From the NCBI GenBank assembly GCA_964547585.1, contig CAZJOI010000001.1:1-64000 (forward strand): DNA of 64,000 nt. The letters are read 5' to 3'. Of this stretch, positions 17,086 through 23,583 are shown piece by piece; the stretch's first letter is position 1; each line of letters opens with the position of its first letter. A model generated the notes under the pieces. It was not told the origin of the DNA. It saw only the letters and a list, made by a program, of their open reading frames with translations, and made no database searches. The position numbers and the translations under genes are program-made. This stretch comes from CAZSCF01 sp964547585. GTDB taxonomy: Bacteria; Patescibacteriota; Minisyncoccia; Moranbacterales; UBA2206.

Positions 17086-17811
17086 ATGCAAAAAGAAATT
17101 GCGGATAAAATATTACGGGAAACTGAACAGGGCTATGATTTTATGGCTTCGAAGTTTTCTGATACGCGGAAATTTTTTTGGCGGGGCTTGGAATTTATCG
17201 GGGATTATGCCAAAGGCGGAGGTAAAATTCTTGATTTTGGCTGTGGAAACGGACGATTGATAGAACTTATCGGAAGGACGGAAAATCTTCAGTATAATGG
17301 AGTTGATGTTTCGCAAGAGCTTATTAACATTGCTTCGCAGCGCTATCCAAATCAGACTTTTCAGAAAATCAATCCTCTTCAAACAACTCTACCATTTGCT
17401 ACGAATTATTTCAACACAAGTTATAGTATCGCAGTTTTTCATCATTTTCCATCCAAAAAATATCGGGAAGATATTGCAAAAGAATTATATCGAATAACTC
17501 AAAAAGATGGACATATTATAATTACAGCTTGGAACTTGTGGCAAAAGAGATACATTAAAAATATTTTCAAAAATTGGTCTAACAAAATAAAAGGTTCAAC
17601 CTTAGAATTTTTGAAGGTTGAACCTTCAAAACAATTAGATTGGAATGATTGCCACATCTCTTTTACAAACAATGCTGGTAATAAATTTCAGAGATTTCAC
17701 CATGCTTTCACAAAGAAGGAACTGAAAAAACTTTTTGCTGGTGTCGGGTTTGAAATTGAAAGATGTGAAATAATTGATGACAGAAATATTATTTTGATTG
17801 GAAAAAAATAA
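17086..17811 (+). CDS. Class I SAM methyltransferase, Trm9/ALKBH8-like
   Basis: SAM-dependent methyltransferase, 241 residues. Motif I is ILDFGCGNGRLIEL (about 49-62), with YNGVDVSQELI as the second SAM motif. The stretches YSIAVFHHF, IITAWNLWQKR, RFHHAFTKKELKKLF and NIILIGKK match the layout of Trm9/ALKBH8 methyltransferase domains, which esterify cm5U34 of tRNA to mcm5U34. Its start codon is back to back with elp3, the enzyme that makes cm5U, which supports this assignment. The Trm112 partner needed in eukaryotes is not in the window. A palindrome pair (17591-17631) encodes an apparent insertion. No SD. Confidence 0.8.
   Translation: MQKEIADKILRETEQGYDFMASKFSDTRKFFWRGLEFIGDYAKGGGKILDFGCGNGRLIELIGRTENLQYNGVDVSQELINIASQRYPNQTFQKINPLQTTLPFATNYFNTSYSIAVFHHFPSKKYREDIAKELYRITQKDGHIIITAWNLWQKRYIKNIFKNWSNKIKGSTLEFLKVEPSKQLDWNDCHISFTNNAGNKFQRFHHAFTKKELKKLFAGVGFEIERCEIIDDRNIILIGKK
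17591..17631. repeat. Paired odd palindromes inside the Trm9-like gene
   Basis: AAGGTTCAACCTT (17591-17603) is followed by a 23-base perfect palindrome around a central G (17609-17631) that contains AAGGTTGAACCTT. The two copies could also pair with each other. They encode the in-frame stretch KGSTLEFLKVEPSK. Confidence 0.85.
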
Positions 17812-17852
17812 CCTAGTTGTCTTTACTTCGCTCGTTTTGTTTGAAAATAAAA

Positions 17853-17874
17853 GGCAGAAGATGATTCTTCTGCC
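17853..17874 (-). terminator. Terminator of the small membrane protein gene
   Basis: GGCAGAAG and CTTCTGCC pair around six bases. On the - strand the hairpin is followed by TTTTATTTT. Confidence 0.8.
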
Positions 17875-17907
17875 CAATAGTAGTCGATAGCGATGTTTGG
17901 CTACTTG

Positions 17908-18105
17908 TTACTCCAGATCATTTGATTTTTTGCAAAGATAATACTTTTCAAACCATCCCGCAGTCTTTGATTGTAGTTTATTTATTATGCGTTCTTTTTC
18001 CAATGACCAGATTTTATCTCCTGCCAAGATAAGCAGAATAAATAGACCGATTATAACCAGGAATGTTGCCTGTGGATAACTCGCAATCAATGTGCTAATA
18101 ATCAT
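17908..18105 (-). CDS. Small single-pass membrane protein (65 aa)
   Basis: No family recognised. Residues 13-30 (ATFLVIIGLFILLILAG) form one membrane helix, followed by a basic, probably cytoplasmic tail of about 35 residues. The gene has a clear SD (AAGGAAGGG, six bases before the ATG), its own promoter with a 5' hairpin, and its own terminator, so it is an independent small transcription unit. It lies between the Trm9-like gene and uppP but on the opposite strand. Confidence 0.7.
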   Translation of the reverse strand: MIISTLIASYPQATFLVIIGLFILLILAGDKIWSLEKERIINKLQSKTAGWFEKYYLCKKSNDLE

Positions 18106-18124
18106 TTTTTATTCCCTTCCTTTC

Positions 18125-18174
18125 TTTTGATTTTTATCAAAACTAACATTATACTAAATATAAACGCATGTCAA
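18125..18174 (-). promoter_or_regulatory. Promoter with 5' leader hairpin for the small membrane protein
   Basis: On the - strand TTGACA (18174-18169) and TATAAT (18153-18148) are separated by 15 bases, which is short. A hairpin of TTTTGAT with ATCAAAA (18125-18142) lies at the predicted transcript start, ahead of the SD. Confidence 0.55.
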
Positions 18175-18205
18175 GACGGTTTTAAATTATAAATTAGATA
18201 TTGCT

Positions 18206-19015
18206 ATGGATATTTTTCAATCAACTATTTTGGGGGTTGTACAGGGTTTGGGAGAATTTTTACCAATTTCTTCAACTGCCCACCTGGTTTTGGTACCCTA
18301 TTTTTTTAATTGGTGTGATCCGGGACTGGCTTTTGACGTGGCATTGCATGTTGGCACGCTTATTGCTGTGGTCGCATTTTTTTGGAAAGACTGGATTGAT
18401 ATTTTTAAATCAGCTTCAAATGATGCGTTGCATACAAAATACCAAATACTGAATACTAAATATCCAGCGAAGCTGCTTTGGCTATTGGTTATTGCCTCTG
18501 TGCCGGGAGCAATTTTCGGATTCTTTCTAGAAAGTTATGCAGAAAATATTTTTCGTAATCCACTCATCATTGCTTTTACCTTGAGCGTTGTCGGTCTGAT
18601 ACTTTTCTTGGTTGATAAATACGCGGCACATAAAAAGGATATAAAAGATATCAGCATAAAGGATGCCATCTTAATTGGACTTTCACAGGCCGTGGCGATT
18701 ATTCCCGGAGTTTCTCGTAGCGGTGCGACAATGACAACTGGACTAGCCTTGGGACTTTCCCGTGAGCAAGCCGCACGATTTTCATTTTTGCTTTCCACCC
18801 CAATTATTTTTGGTGCCGCGATTTTCAAGATTCCAGAACTACTGAAAGCTGGAATTACAGTTCCAATTTTGGTGGGGATTTTGGTAGCGGCTATTAGCGG
18901 CTATTTAGCCATAAAATATATGCTCAAGTTTATTCAGAAAGTTGGTTACGCTCCATTTTTCTGGTATAGGCTGTTACTAGCTGGGTTGATTGTAGCCGTT
19001 TATTTTTTAAGATAA
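18206..19015 (+). CDS. uppP: Undecaprenyl-diphosphatase UppP (BacA)
   Basis: Integral membrane phosphatase that recycles undecaprenyl diphosphate to the monophosphate lipid carrier for wall synthesis; overproduction gives bacitracin resistance. The two signature motifs are present: GEFLPISSTAHL at about 16-27 and PGVSRSGATMTTGL at about 172-185. Roughly eight membrane segments fit the family, and the 269 residues are normal. A repeat-like stretch (18430-18463) encodes HTKYQILNTKYP in a loop and looks inserted. No SD. folD follows 13 bases after the stop. Confidence 0.95.
   Translation: MDIFQSTILGVVQGLGEFLPISSTAHLVLVPYFFNWCDPGLAFDVALHVGTLIAVVAFFWKDWIDIFKSASNDALHTKYQILNTKYPAKLLWLLVIASVPGAIFGFFLESYAENIFRNPLIIAFTLSVVGLILFLVDKYAAHKKDIKDISIKDAILIGLSQAVAIIPGVSRSGATMTTGLALGLSREQAARFSFLLSTPIIFGAAIFKIPELLKAGITVPILVGILVAAISGYLAIKYMLKFIQKVGYAPFFWYRLLLAGLIVAVYFLR
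18430..18463 (+). repeat. Tandem-like repeat inside uppP
   Basis: Degenerate copies of an 11-base unit (tacaaaatacc, aaatactgaa, tactaaatatc) lie in a hydrophilic loop of the coding sequence without disturbing the frame. Confidence 0.6.
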
Positions 19016-19028
19016 TAAAAAATTTGTC

Positions 19029-19838
19029 ATGAAATTACTTGAAGGTAAAAAAATTTCAGAAAAAATTCTTGCTAATCTCAAGAAAAAAATAAGTATCAAA
19101 AAAACAAAACCAGAGCTGGCAGTTATTTTGGTAGGAGAAGACAGGGCTTCTGAAACATATGTTTTTCTCAAAGAAAAAGCGGCCAAAAAAATTGGTATGG
19201 TTTTTCACAAATTTAAATTCAAAAAAGATGCATCAGAAAAAGAAATTATTGAAAAGATAAAAGAATTGAATGTGGATAAGAAAATAAACGGAATTATCGT
19301 TCAGTTACCGCTGCCAAAGAAATTTCATACGCAAAAAATTATCAACCTCATATCATTACAAAAAGATGTCGACGGATTCTCTAGCCAAAATAATTTCAAG
19401 AGTCTGCAGCCAGTTTTTCCCAAAGCAATCATCAAAACACTTGAATCTAGTAAAGCAAATCTGAAAAATAAAAAAACTGTTATTATTGCCAATTCAAAAA
19501 TTTTTGGAGAAACAATGCAGGAAGCTTTGAAAATAAAAAAAATAGAGAGTGGATATATTTTGAGTAAAGATCTGAAACAAAAAATAAATAAAATTCAAAA
19601 AGCGGATATTGTTATTTCCGCTGTTGGAAAAATAAATTTTATCAAGGGTAATATGGTGAAGGAGGGTGTGATTATTGTAGACGGTGGAATAAGCAAAAAA
19701 AAGGGTAAAAATTTTGGAGATGTGGATTTCAATGATGTGTCCCAAAAAGCTTCTTTCATTTCACCAGTTCCAGGTGGTGTTGGTCCGGTGACCATTGCGT
19801 GCCTTTTGGAAAATGTTTACTTGGCTAGCCAAAAATAA
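19029..19838 (+). CDS. folD: FolD-family methylenetetrahydrofolate dehydrogenase/cyclohydrolase, divergent
   Basis: Interconverts methylene-, methenyl- and formyl-tetrahydrofolate. The catalytic Y and K are in ETYVFLKEKAAKKIGM, with QLPLPKKF and DVDGFS following, and PVPGGVGPVT near the end is the family hallmark. At 269 residues it is slightly short. The NADP-binding loop, GRSxxVGxP in most members, reads IIANSKIFGETM. The usual Arg-Ser is changed and Pro is missing, so dehydrogenase activity or cofactor choice may differ. It is downstream of uppP and ends at a terminator shared with tRNA-Leu. Confidence 0.9.
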   Translation: MKLLEGKKISEKILANLKKKISIKKTKPELAVILVGEDRASETYVFLKEKAAKKIGMVFHKFKFKKDASEKEIIEKIKELNVDKKINGIIVQLPLPKKFHTQKIINLISLQKDVDGFSSQNNFKSLQPVFPKAIIKTLESSKANLKNKKTVIIANSKIFGETMQEALKIKKIESGYILSKDLKQKINKIQKADIVISAVGKINFIKGNMVKEGVIIVDGGISKKKGKNFGDVDFNDVSQKASFISPVPGGVGPVTIACLLENVYLASQK

Positions 19839-19852
19839 ACTATTTTTAAAAC

Positions 19853-19881
19853 AAAAAAATCCTCCTGACGGTGGATTTTTT
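19853..19881. terminator. Terminator between folD and the convergent tRNA-Leu
   Basis: AAAAAATCC and GGATTTTTT pair around a ten-base loop. The A and T runs on both sides allow use from both strands. Confidence 0.8.
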
Positions 19882-19886
19882 CTTTG

Positions 19887-19970
19887 TGCCGCTGATCGGA
19901 GTCGAACCGATATGAAGTTACCCTCACACGATTTTGAGTCGTGCGCGTCTGCCAGTTCCGCCACAGCGGC
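19887..19970 (-). tRNA. tRNA-Leu (anticodon CAA), CCA not encoded
   Basis: On the - strand the acceptor arms GCCGCTG and CAGCGGC pair. The D arm GTGGCGGAACTGGCAGACGC is the standard tRNA-Leu sequence. The anticodon loop is CTCAAAA, giving CAA. A long variable arm of class II type is present, and the T loop is TTCGACT. The bases after the discriminator A read CAA, not CCA, so the tail must be added enzymatically, unlike tRNA-Pro at 4947. Confidence 0.95.
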
Positions 19971-20050
19971 ATAATTTTTTTGAATCCTCTGATAGTTGCT
20001 CATATAGCATAAAAAATTGTAAGGCAATTGTCAATGTAGTATAATAAGAG

Positions 20051-20109
20051 AGTTAACGGGTTAAATAATTAACAGGTTAACGAGTTGATAATTAAAGAGT
20101 TAAAAAATC
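20051..20109. repeat. Degenerate TTAAC/GGTTAA repeat array upstream of parA
   Basis: Units such as gttaacgggttaa, ttaacaggttaacgagtt and aaagagttaaa recur over about 60 bases, with local inverted symmetry around GTTAAC. The array ends a few bases before the parA start and could hold promoter or operator functions, but no parS-like site is seen. Confidence 0.6.
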
Positions 20110-20115
20110 TAGTTT

Positions 20116-20907
20116 GTGGCAAAAATAATATCTCTCATCAATCAAAAAGGGGGAGTTGGCAAAACTACCTCAGCTATTAATCTGGCGACTTACTTGGCTT
20201 CGGCTGGTAAGTTCGTTTTGCTAGTTGACCTTGATCCGCAAGGAAATGCCACGTCGGGACTAGGCATTAATATTCGAGAAGTTGAAAAAAGTCTTTACCA
20301 TTCAATGATTTTAGGGGAACATCCAAGTAAAATTATTTTTAAAACTGAAACACTGGGACATGATATTATCCCGGCTTCCCAAGATTTGGCCGGAGCGGGC
20401 ATTGAAATGGTGCATATGGAAAATCGCGAATTCAGACTTTATAATGTTCTCAGAGAAATTCGCACAAATTACGATTATATTATTATTGATTCACCTCCAA
20501 GCTTGGGCCTTTTGACTATTAATGGATTGGTGGCCAGTGACGAAGTTATCATTCCAGTTCAAACAGAATATTTTGCTTTGGAAGGTTTGAGCCAATTGTT
20601 GAATACTATTAACTTGGTCAAAGAAAACCTGCAACCAGAACTCAAAATTATGGGAGCATTGCTGACAATGTATGACAAGCGCAATCGCCTGGCACGGCAA
20701 GTTGTCAAAGAAGTTCAGGATCATTTTCCAGGGAAGGTTTTTGAAAGCATCATTCCCAGAAGCATTCGTTTGGCTGAGGCTCCTGGATTTGGAAAAACAA
20801 TCTTGGGCTTTGATTCTCTTTCCAAAGGAGCCAGAGCTTATAAAAATTTGGCCAGAGAAATAATTGAGATGGACAAAAACAATGGTCGCAAAAATTTTAC
20901 AGTGTAA
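20116..20907 (+). CDS. parA: Chromosome partitioning ATPase ParA (Soj)
   Basis: Deviant Walker-type ATPase of the ParA/MinD family, 263 residues, which moves ParB-parS complexes over the nucleoid. Walker A KGGVGKTTSA is at about 10-19, motif A' is VLLVDLDPQGNATSGLG, and Walker B is IIIDSPPSLGLLT. The start is GTG at 20116, placed directly before AKIISLINQKGG, where family conservation begins. parB follows 22 bases later, forming the usual chromosomal parAB pair. No SD. Confidence 0.95.
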   Translation: MAKIISLINQKGGVGKTTSAINLATYLASAGKFVLLVDLDPQGNATSGLGINIREVEKSLYHSMILGEHPSKIIFKTETLGHDIIPASQDLAGAGIEMVHMENREFRLYNVLREIRTNYDYIIIDSPPSLGLLTINGLVASDEVIIPVQTEYFALEGLSQLLNTINLVKENLQPELKIMGALLTMYDKRNRLARQVVKEVQDHFPGKVFESIIPRSIRLAEAPGFGKTILGFDSLSKGARAYKNLAREIIEMDKNNGRKNFTV

Positions 20908-20929
20908 AAAATAAAAATTTAAAAAATTT

Positions 20930-21850
20930 ATGCCAAAAAACTATGGTTTAGGTCGGGGACTTTCATCCCTTATTCCTGCCAAAAAAATAACTGAACCAAG
21001 TAGGGATTTTAACTATTTTGGGAATGTTCCTGCTTCCAATAATTCTAATTCGGGACCCTTGGTGGATGAAAAAAACAACATCAAAGAAATTGATATTATT
21101 AAAATTGTTCCAAATCCCCATCAACCTAGAACTAGTTTTGATAAAGAAAAGCTGGAAGACTTGGCAGCTTCTATTAAGGAACATGGCATAATCCAACCAA
21201 TTATTGTTTCTTTTAAAGAAGGTCAATATGAAATAATTGCAGGAGAAAGAAGATTTCAGGCCGCGAAATTGGCCGAGCTTCAAACTATTCCCGTTCTTGT
21301 GCGCGAAGCAACTGACCAGCAAAAGTTGGAGCTAGCTATTATTGAAAATATTCAAAGACATGATTTGAATCTTATTGAAGAGGCCAAGTCGTATTTGAAA
21401 TTAGCTCAAGATTTTGATTTGAGTCAGGATGACATCGCAAAGAAAGTCGGAAAAAGCCGCAGCGCTGTAACTAACAAGATAAGACTACTTAAGCTTCCAA
21501 TTGAAATTCAAAAAGCTCTAATGGAAGGCAAAATAAACGAGGGTCATGCCAAGGCCATTTTGGCTATTGAAAATCCAGAGAAGCAACGAGCACTCCTCGA
21601 ACTGATATTAAAAAGCGGCATGAATGTTCGTCAGACCGAAGAAAAAACCAAAGAAGTTTCCGTCAGAACCCACAAAAGAATTATTAATATCGATCCTGAA
21701 ACAAAAGAAATTGAGGATCGCCTTGGCGGACTTTTGGGAACAAAAGTTAGGGTTTCAAAATCAAAAGAAGGTGGAAAAATTATGATTGATTTTTATTCCA
21801 AAGAAGAGTTAAATAGTTTATTACAAAAAATTTCCGGAAATAATATTTAG
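20930..21850 (+). CDS. parB: Chromosome partitioning protein ParB (Spo0J)
   Basis: CTP-dependent DNA clamp that loads at parS sites. The N-terminal ParB domain has the CTPase motifs GERRFQAAK and ENIQRHDLNLIEEA, and the helix-turn-helix SQDDIAKKVGKSRSAVTNKIRLL follows at about 165-188. A C-terminal dimerisation segment ends in GKIMIDFYSKEELNSLL. The 306 residues are normal. It begins MPKNYGLGRGLSSLIP, the standard start. Its TAG stop overlaps the stop of the convergent relA by three bases. Confidence 0.95.
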   Translation: MPKNYGLGRGLSSLIPAKKITEPSRDFNYFGNVPASNNSNSGPLVDEKNNIKEIDIIKIVPNPHQPRTSFDKEKLEDLAASIKEHGIIQPIIVSFKEGQYEIIAGERRFQAAKLAELQTIPVLVREATDQQKLELAIIENIQRHDLNLIEEAKSYLKLAQDFDLSQDDIAKKVGKSRSAVTNKIRLLKLPIEIQKALMEGKINEGHAKAILAIENPEKQRALLELILKSGMNVRQTEEKTKEVSVRTHKRIINIDPETKEIEDRLGGLLGTKVRVSKSKEGGKIMIDFYSKEELNSLLQKISGNNI

Positions 21851-23334
21851 GAAAGTTCATCTTTTTTCAAAGCTTTGCGAATATGACCCTTAGCATCGGA
21901 AGTAACTACAAATCTTAGCCAATCGCGGCTAGGATTTTTTCTTTCCTTGGATGTCAATATTTCTATGATTTCTCCATTTTTTATTTTGTAATCCAGCGGC
22001 ACCATTTTACCATTAGCCTTGGATCCAATGGCTTTATTGCCAATTTCTCCGTGAATTTTGTAGGCAAAATCAATGGGCGTGGCATCTTCCGGTAAATCGA
22101 TAACATCCCCCAATGGAGTGAAAGCAAAGATATGATTTTTGAAAAAATCGAATTTAAGGGTTTCAATAAATTCTTTGTTATTTTTTCCTAATTCTGTTTG
22201 CCAACTTTTCAGTTGTTCTATCCAAGTGATGGTTTCTTTTGAAATATCTCTATCTTTTTTTAGTGAAAAAAAACTTTTCCAATCTTTTTTGTTTTCACTA
22301 TAAATCCAGTGGGAAGCGATTCCAAATTCAACCTCATCATGCATTTTTTTTGATCTAATTTGGATTTCCAAAAACTTTCCTTCCGGAGCAAAAATGGTTG
22401 TGTGAATTGATTGATACCCATTAGGCTTAGGTAGCGAGATGTAATCTTTTATTCTGCCGATCATTGGGCGATATTTTCGATGAACAATTCCCAATGTTTC
22501 GTAACAAGAAGGAATATCGGACACGATGATTCGAATTCCAGCAAGATCGAAAATCTTATGGATGTCCATTTCATGGGTCTTGAGTTTTTGATAAAGCCGA
22601 TAGATGGTTTTGTTTCTACCGTAAATTTCCAAGACTTTTATATTTTCTTTTTCCAGTTCGCTTTTAAGTGTGGAAATGACCTTTTCAATATTATTTTTTC
22701 GGAGGCCATATTCTTTCTCTTCTAATTCTTTGGTTCTTTTGTAATTTTCCATATCAAGATGCTTGAAAGCCAGGTCTTCGAGCCTGGATTTTATTTCTCC
22801 GATTCCTAGCCGGTTGGCAATAGGCACGTAAACCTCCATTGTTTCTAGGGCAATTGATTTTTGTTTTTGGATCGGAAGCGCTCCCAATGTTTCCATATTG
22901 TGCAAACGGTCGGCCAATTTAATAATAACGACTCGAATGTCAGCAGCCATAGCTAAAAACATTCGCCGTAAGTTTTCAATGTAAAGCTCTTCCGTGGTTT
23001 CTTTCAATCTTATTTTTCCCAGCTTGGTTACTCCGTTTACAAGGAAGGCAATTTCTTTTCCAAAAGCTTCTTCTATTTCTTTTAGTGTAACTTCCGTGTC
23101 CTCAGGTGCATCATGCAATAGTGCTGCAGCGATCGTTTTTGATCTCATACCAAGCTTAGCAACATTTAAGGCGGTGTGCAGGGAGTGTTGAATATATTCC
23201 TCGCCAGATTTTCTTTTTTGACCGAAATGAGCTTTTTGGGAAAATTCAAAAGCATCCCAAATGCGCTTTTCTCTTTCGGGAGTCTTTTCGGCCCGAAAAT
23301 TTTTCAAAATATCTTCAATGGTAACGATGTTCAT
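21847..23334 (-). CDS. RelA/SpoT family (p)ppGpp synthetase/hydrolase, short form
   Basis: Bifunctional stringent-response enzyme, 495 residues. The HD hydrolase domain shows HSLHTA, LLHDAPEDT and KLADRLHNM. The synthetase domain shows GRNKTIYRLYQKLK, IFDLAGIRIIV and LEIQIRSKKMHDEVEFG. The TGS domain (FAFTPLGDVIDLPEDATPIDFAY) follows. The protein ends soon after TGS, so the ZFD and ACT regulatory domains of full-length Rel are missing. I start at MNIVTIEDIL (23334), because upstream codons are not conserved-looking. The gene converges on parB with overlapping stops. Confidence 0.92.
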   Translation of the reverse strand: MNIVTIEDILKNFRAEKTPEREKRIWDAFEFSQKAHFGQKRKSGEEYIQHSLHTALNVAKLGMRSKTIAAALLHDAPEDTEVTLKEIEEAFGKEIAFLVNGVTKLGKIRLKETTEELYIENLRRMFLAMAADIRVVIIKLADRLHNMETLGALPIQKQKSIALETMEVYVPIANRLGIGEIKSRLEDLAFKHLDMENYKRTKELEEKEYGLRKNNIEKVISTLKSELEKENIKVLEIYGRNKTIYRLYQKLKTHEMDIHKIFDLAGIRIIVSDIPSCYETLGIVHRKYRPMIGRIKDYISLPKPNGYQSIHTTIFAPEGKFLEIQIRSKKMHDEVEFGIASHWIYSENKKDWKSFFSLKKDRDISKETITWIEQLKSWQTELGKNNKEFIETLKFDFFKNHIFAFTPLGDVIDLPEDATPIDFAYKIHGEIGNKAIGSKANGKMVPLDYKIKNGEIIEILTSKERKNPSRDWLRFVVTSDAKGHIRKALKKDELS

Positions 23335-23396
23335 AGTTTTTTTTCTAATTTCAGTATAATTTAGACTAGACCAAAAAACAAGACACGGCATTGAAT

Positions 23397-23522
23397 GACA
23401 AATGATAAATTTCTAATGCCAAATTAATGACTAATGCCCAATGTCAAATTATAACTGATTTGGTTTGTCATTTGATTTTTTGATATTTATTGGTCATTGG
23501 AAATTGGTCATTGGAAATTTCA
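23397..23522. repeat. Intergenic array of AATGACAAATG/CATTGGTCATT-like units
   Basis: Between relA and topA the sequence is made of short units such as gaatgacaaatg, aatgactaatgccc, tttgtcatttga and the exact tandem ggtcattggaaatt (twice, 23491-23518). Left and right halves are roughly inverted copies, so the region could fold back. No gene or promoter is apparent in it. Confidence 0.65.
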
Positions 23523-23583
23523 AAACAAAACATTTTAAAATGTGTTATTTTATGGGCGTGGTGATAATAAAGTAATATTTTTA

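Noticed and set aside
19761..20027. An 88-codon reading frame on the - strand across the tRNA-Leu gene
   Set aside because: It runs through the tRNA and the folD terminator and its product resembles translated tRNA sequence, a common false frame.
20051..20115. parS sites before parAB
   Set aside because: The repeats are TTAAC/GGTTAA units and do not match the TGTTTCACGTGAAACA-type parS sequence.
23397..23522. CRISPR array
   Set aside because: Units are too short and irregular, there are no spacers of constant length, and no cas genes occur in the window; the Cas4-like part of the 51661 protein is a TM0106-family domain.
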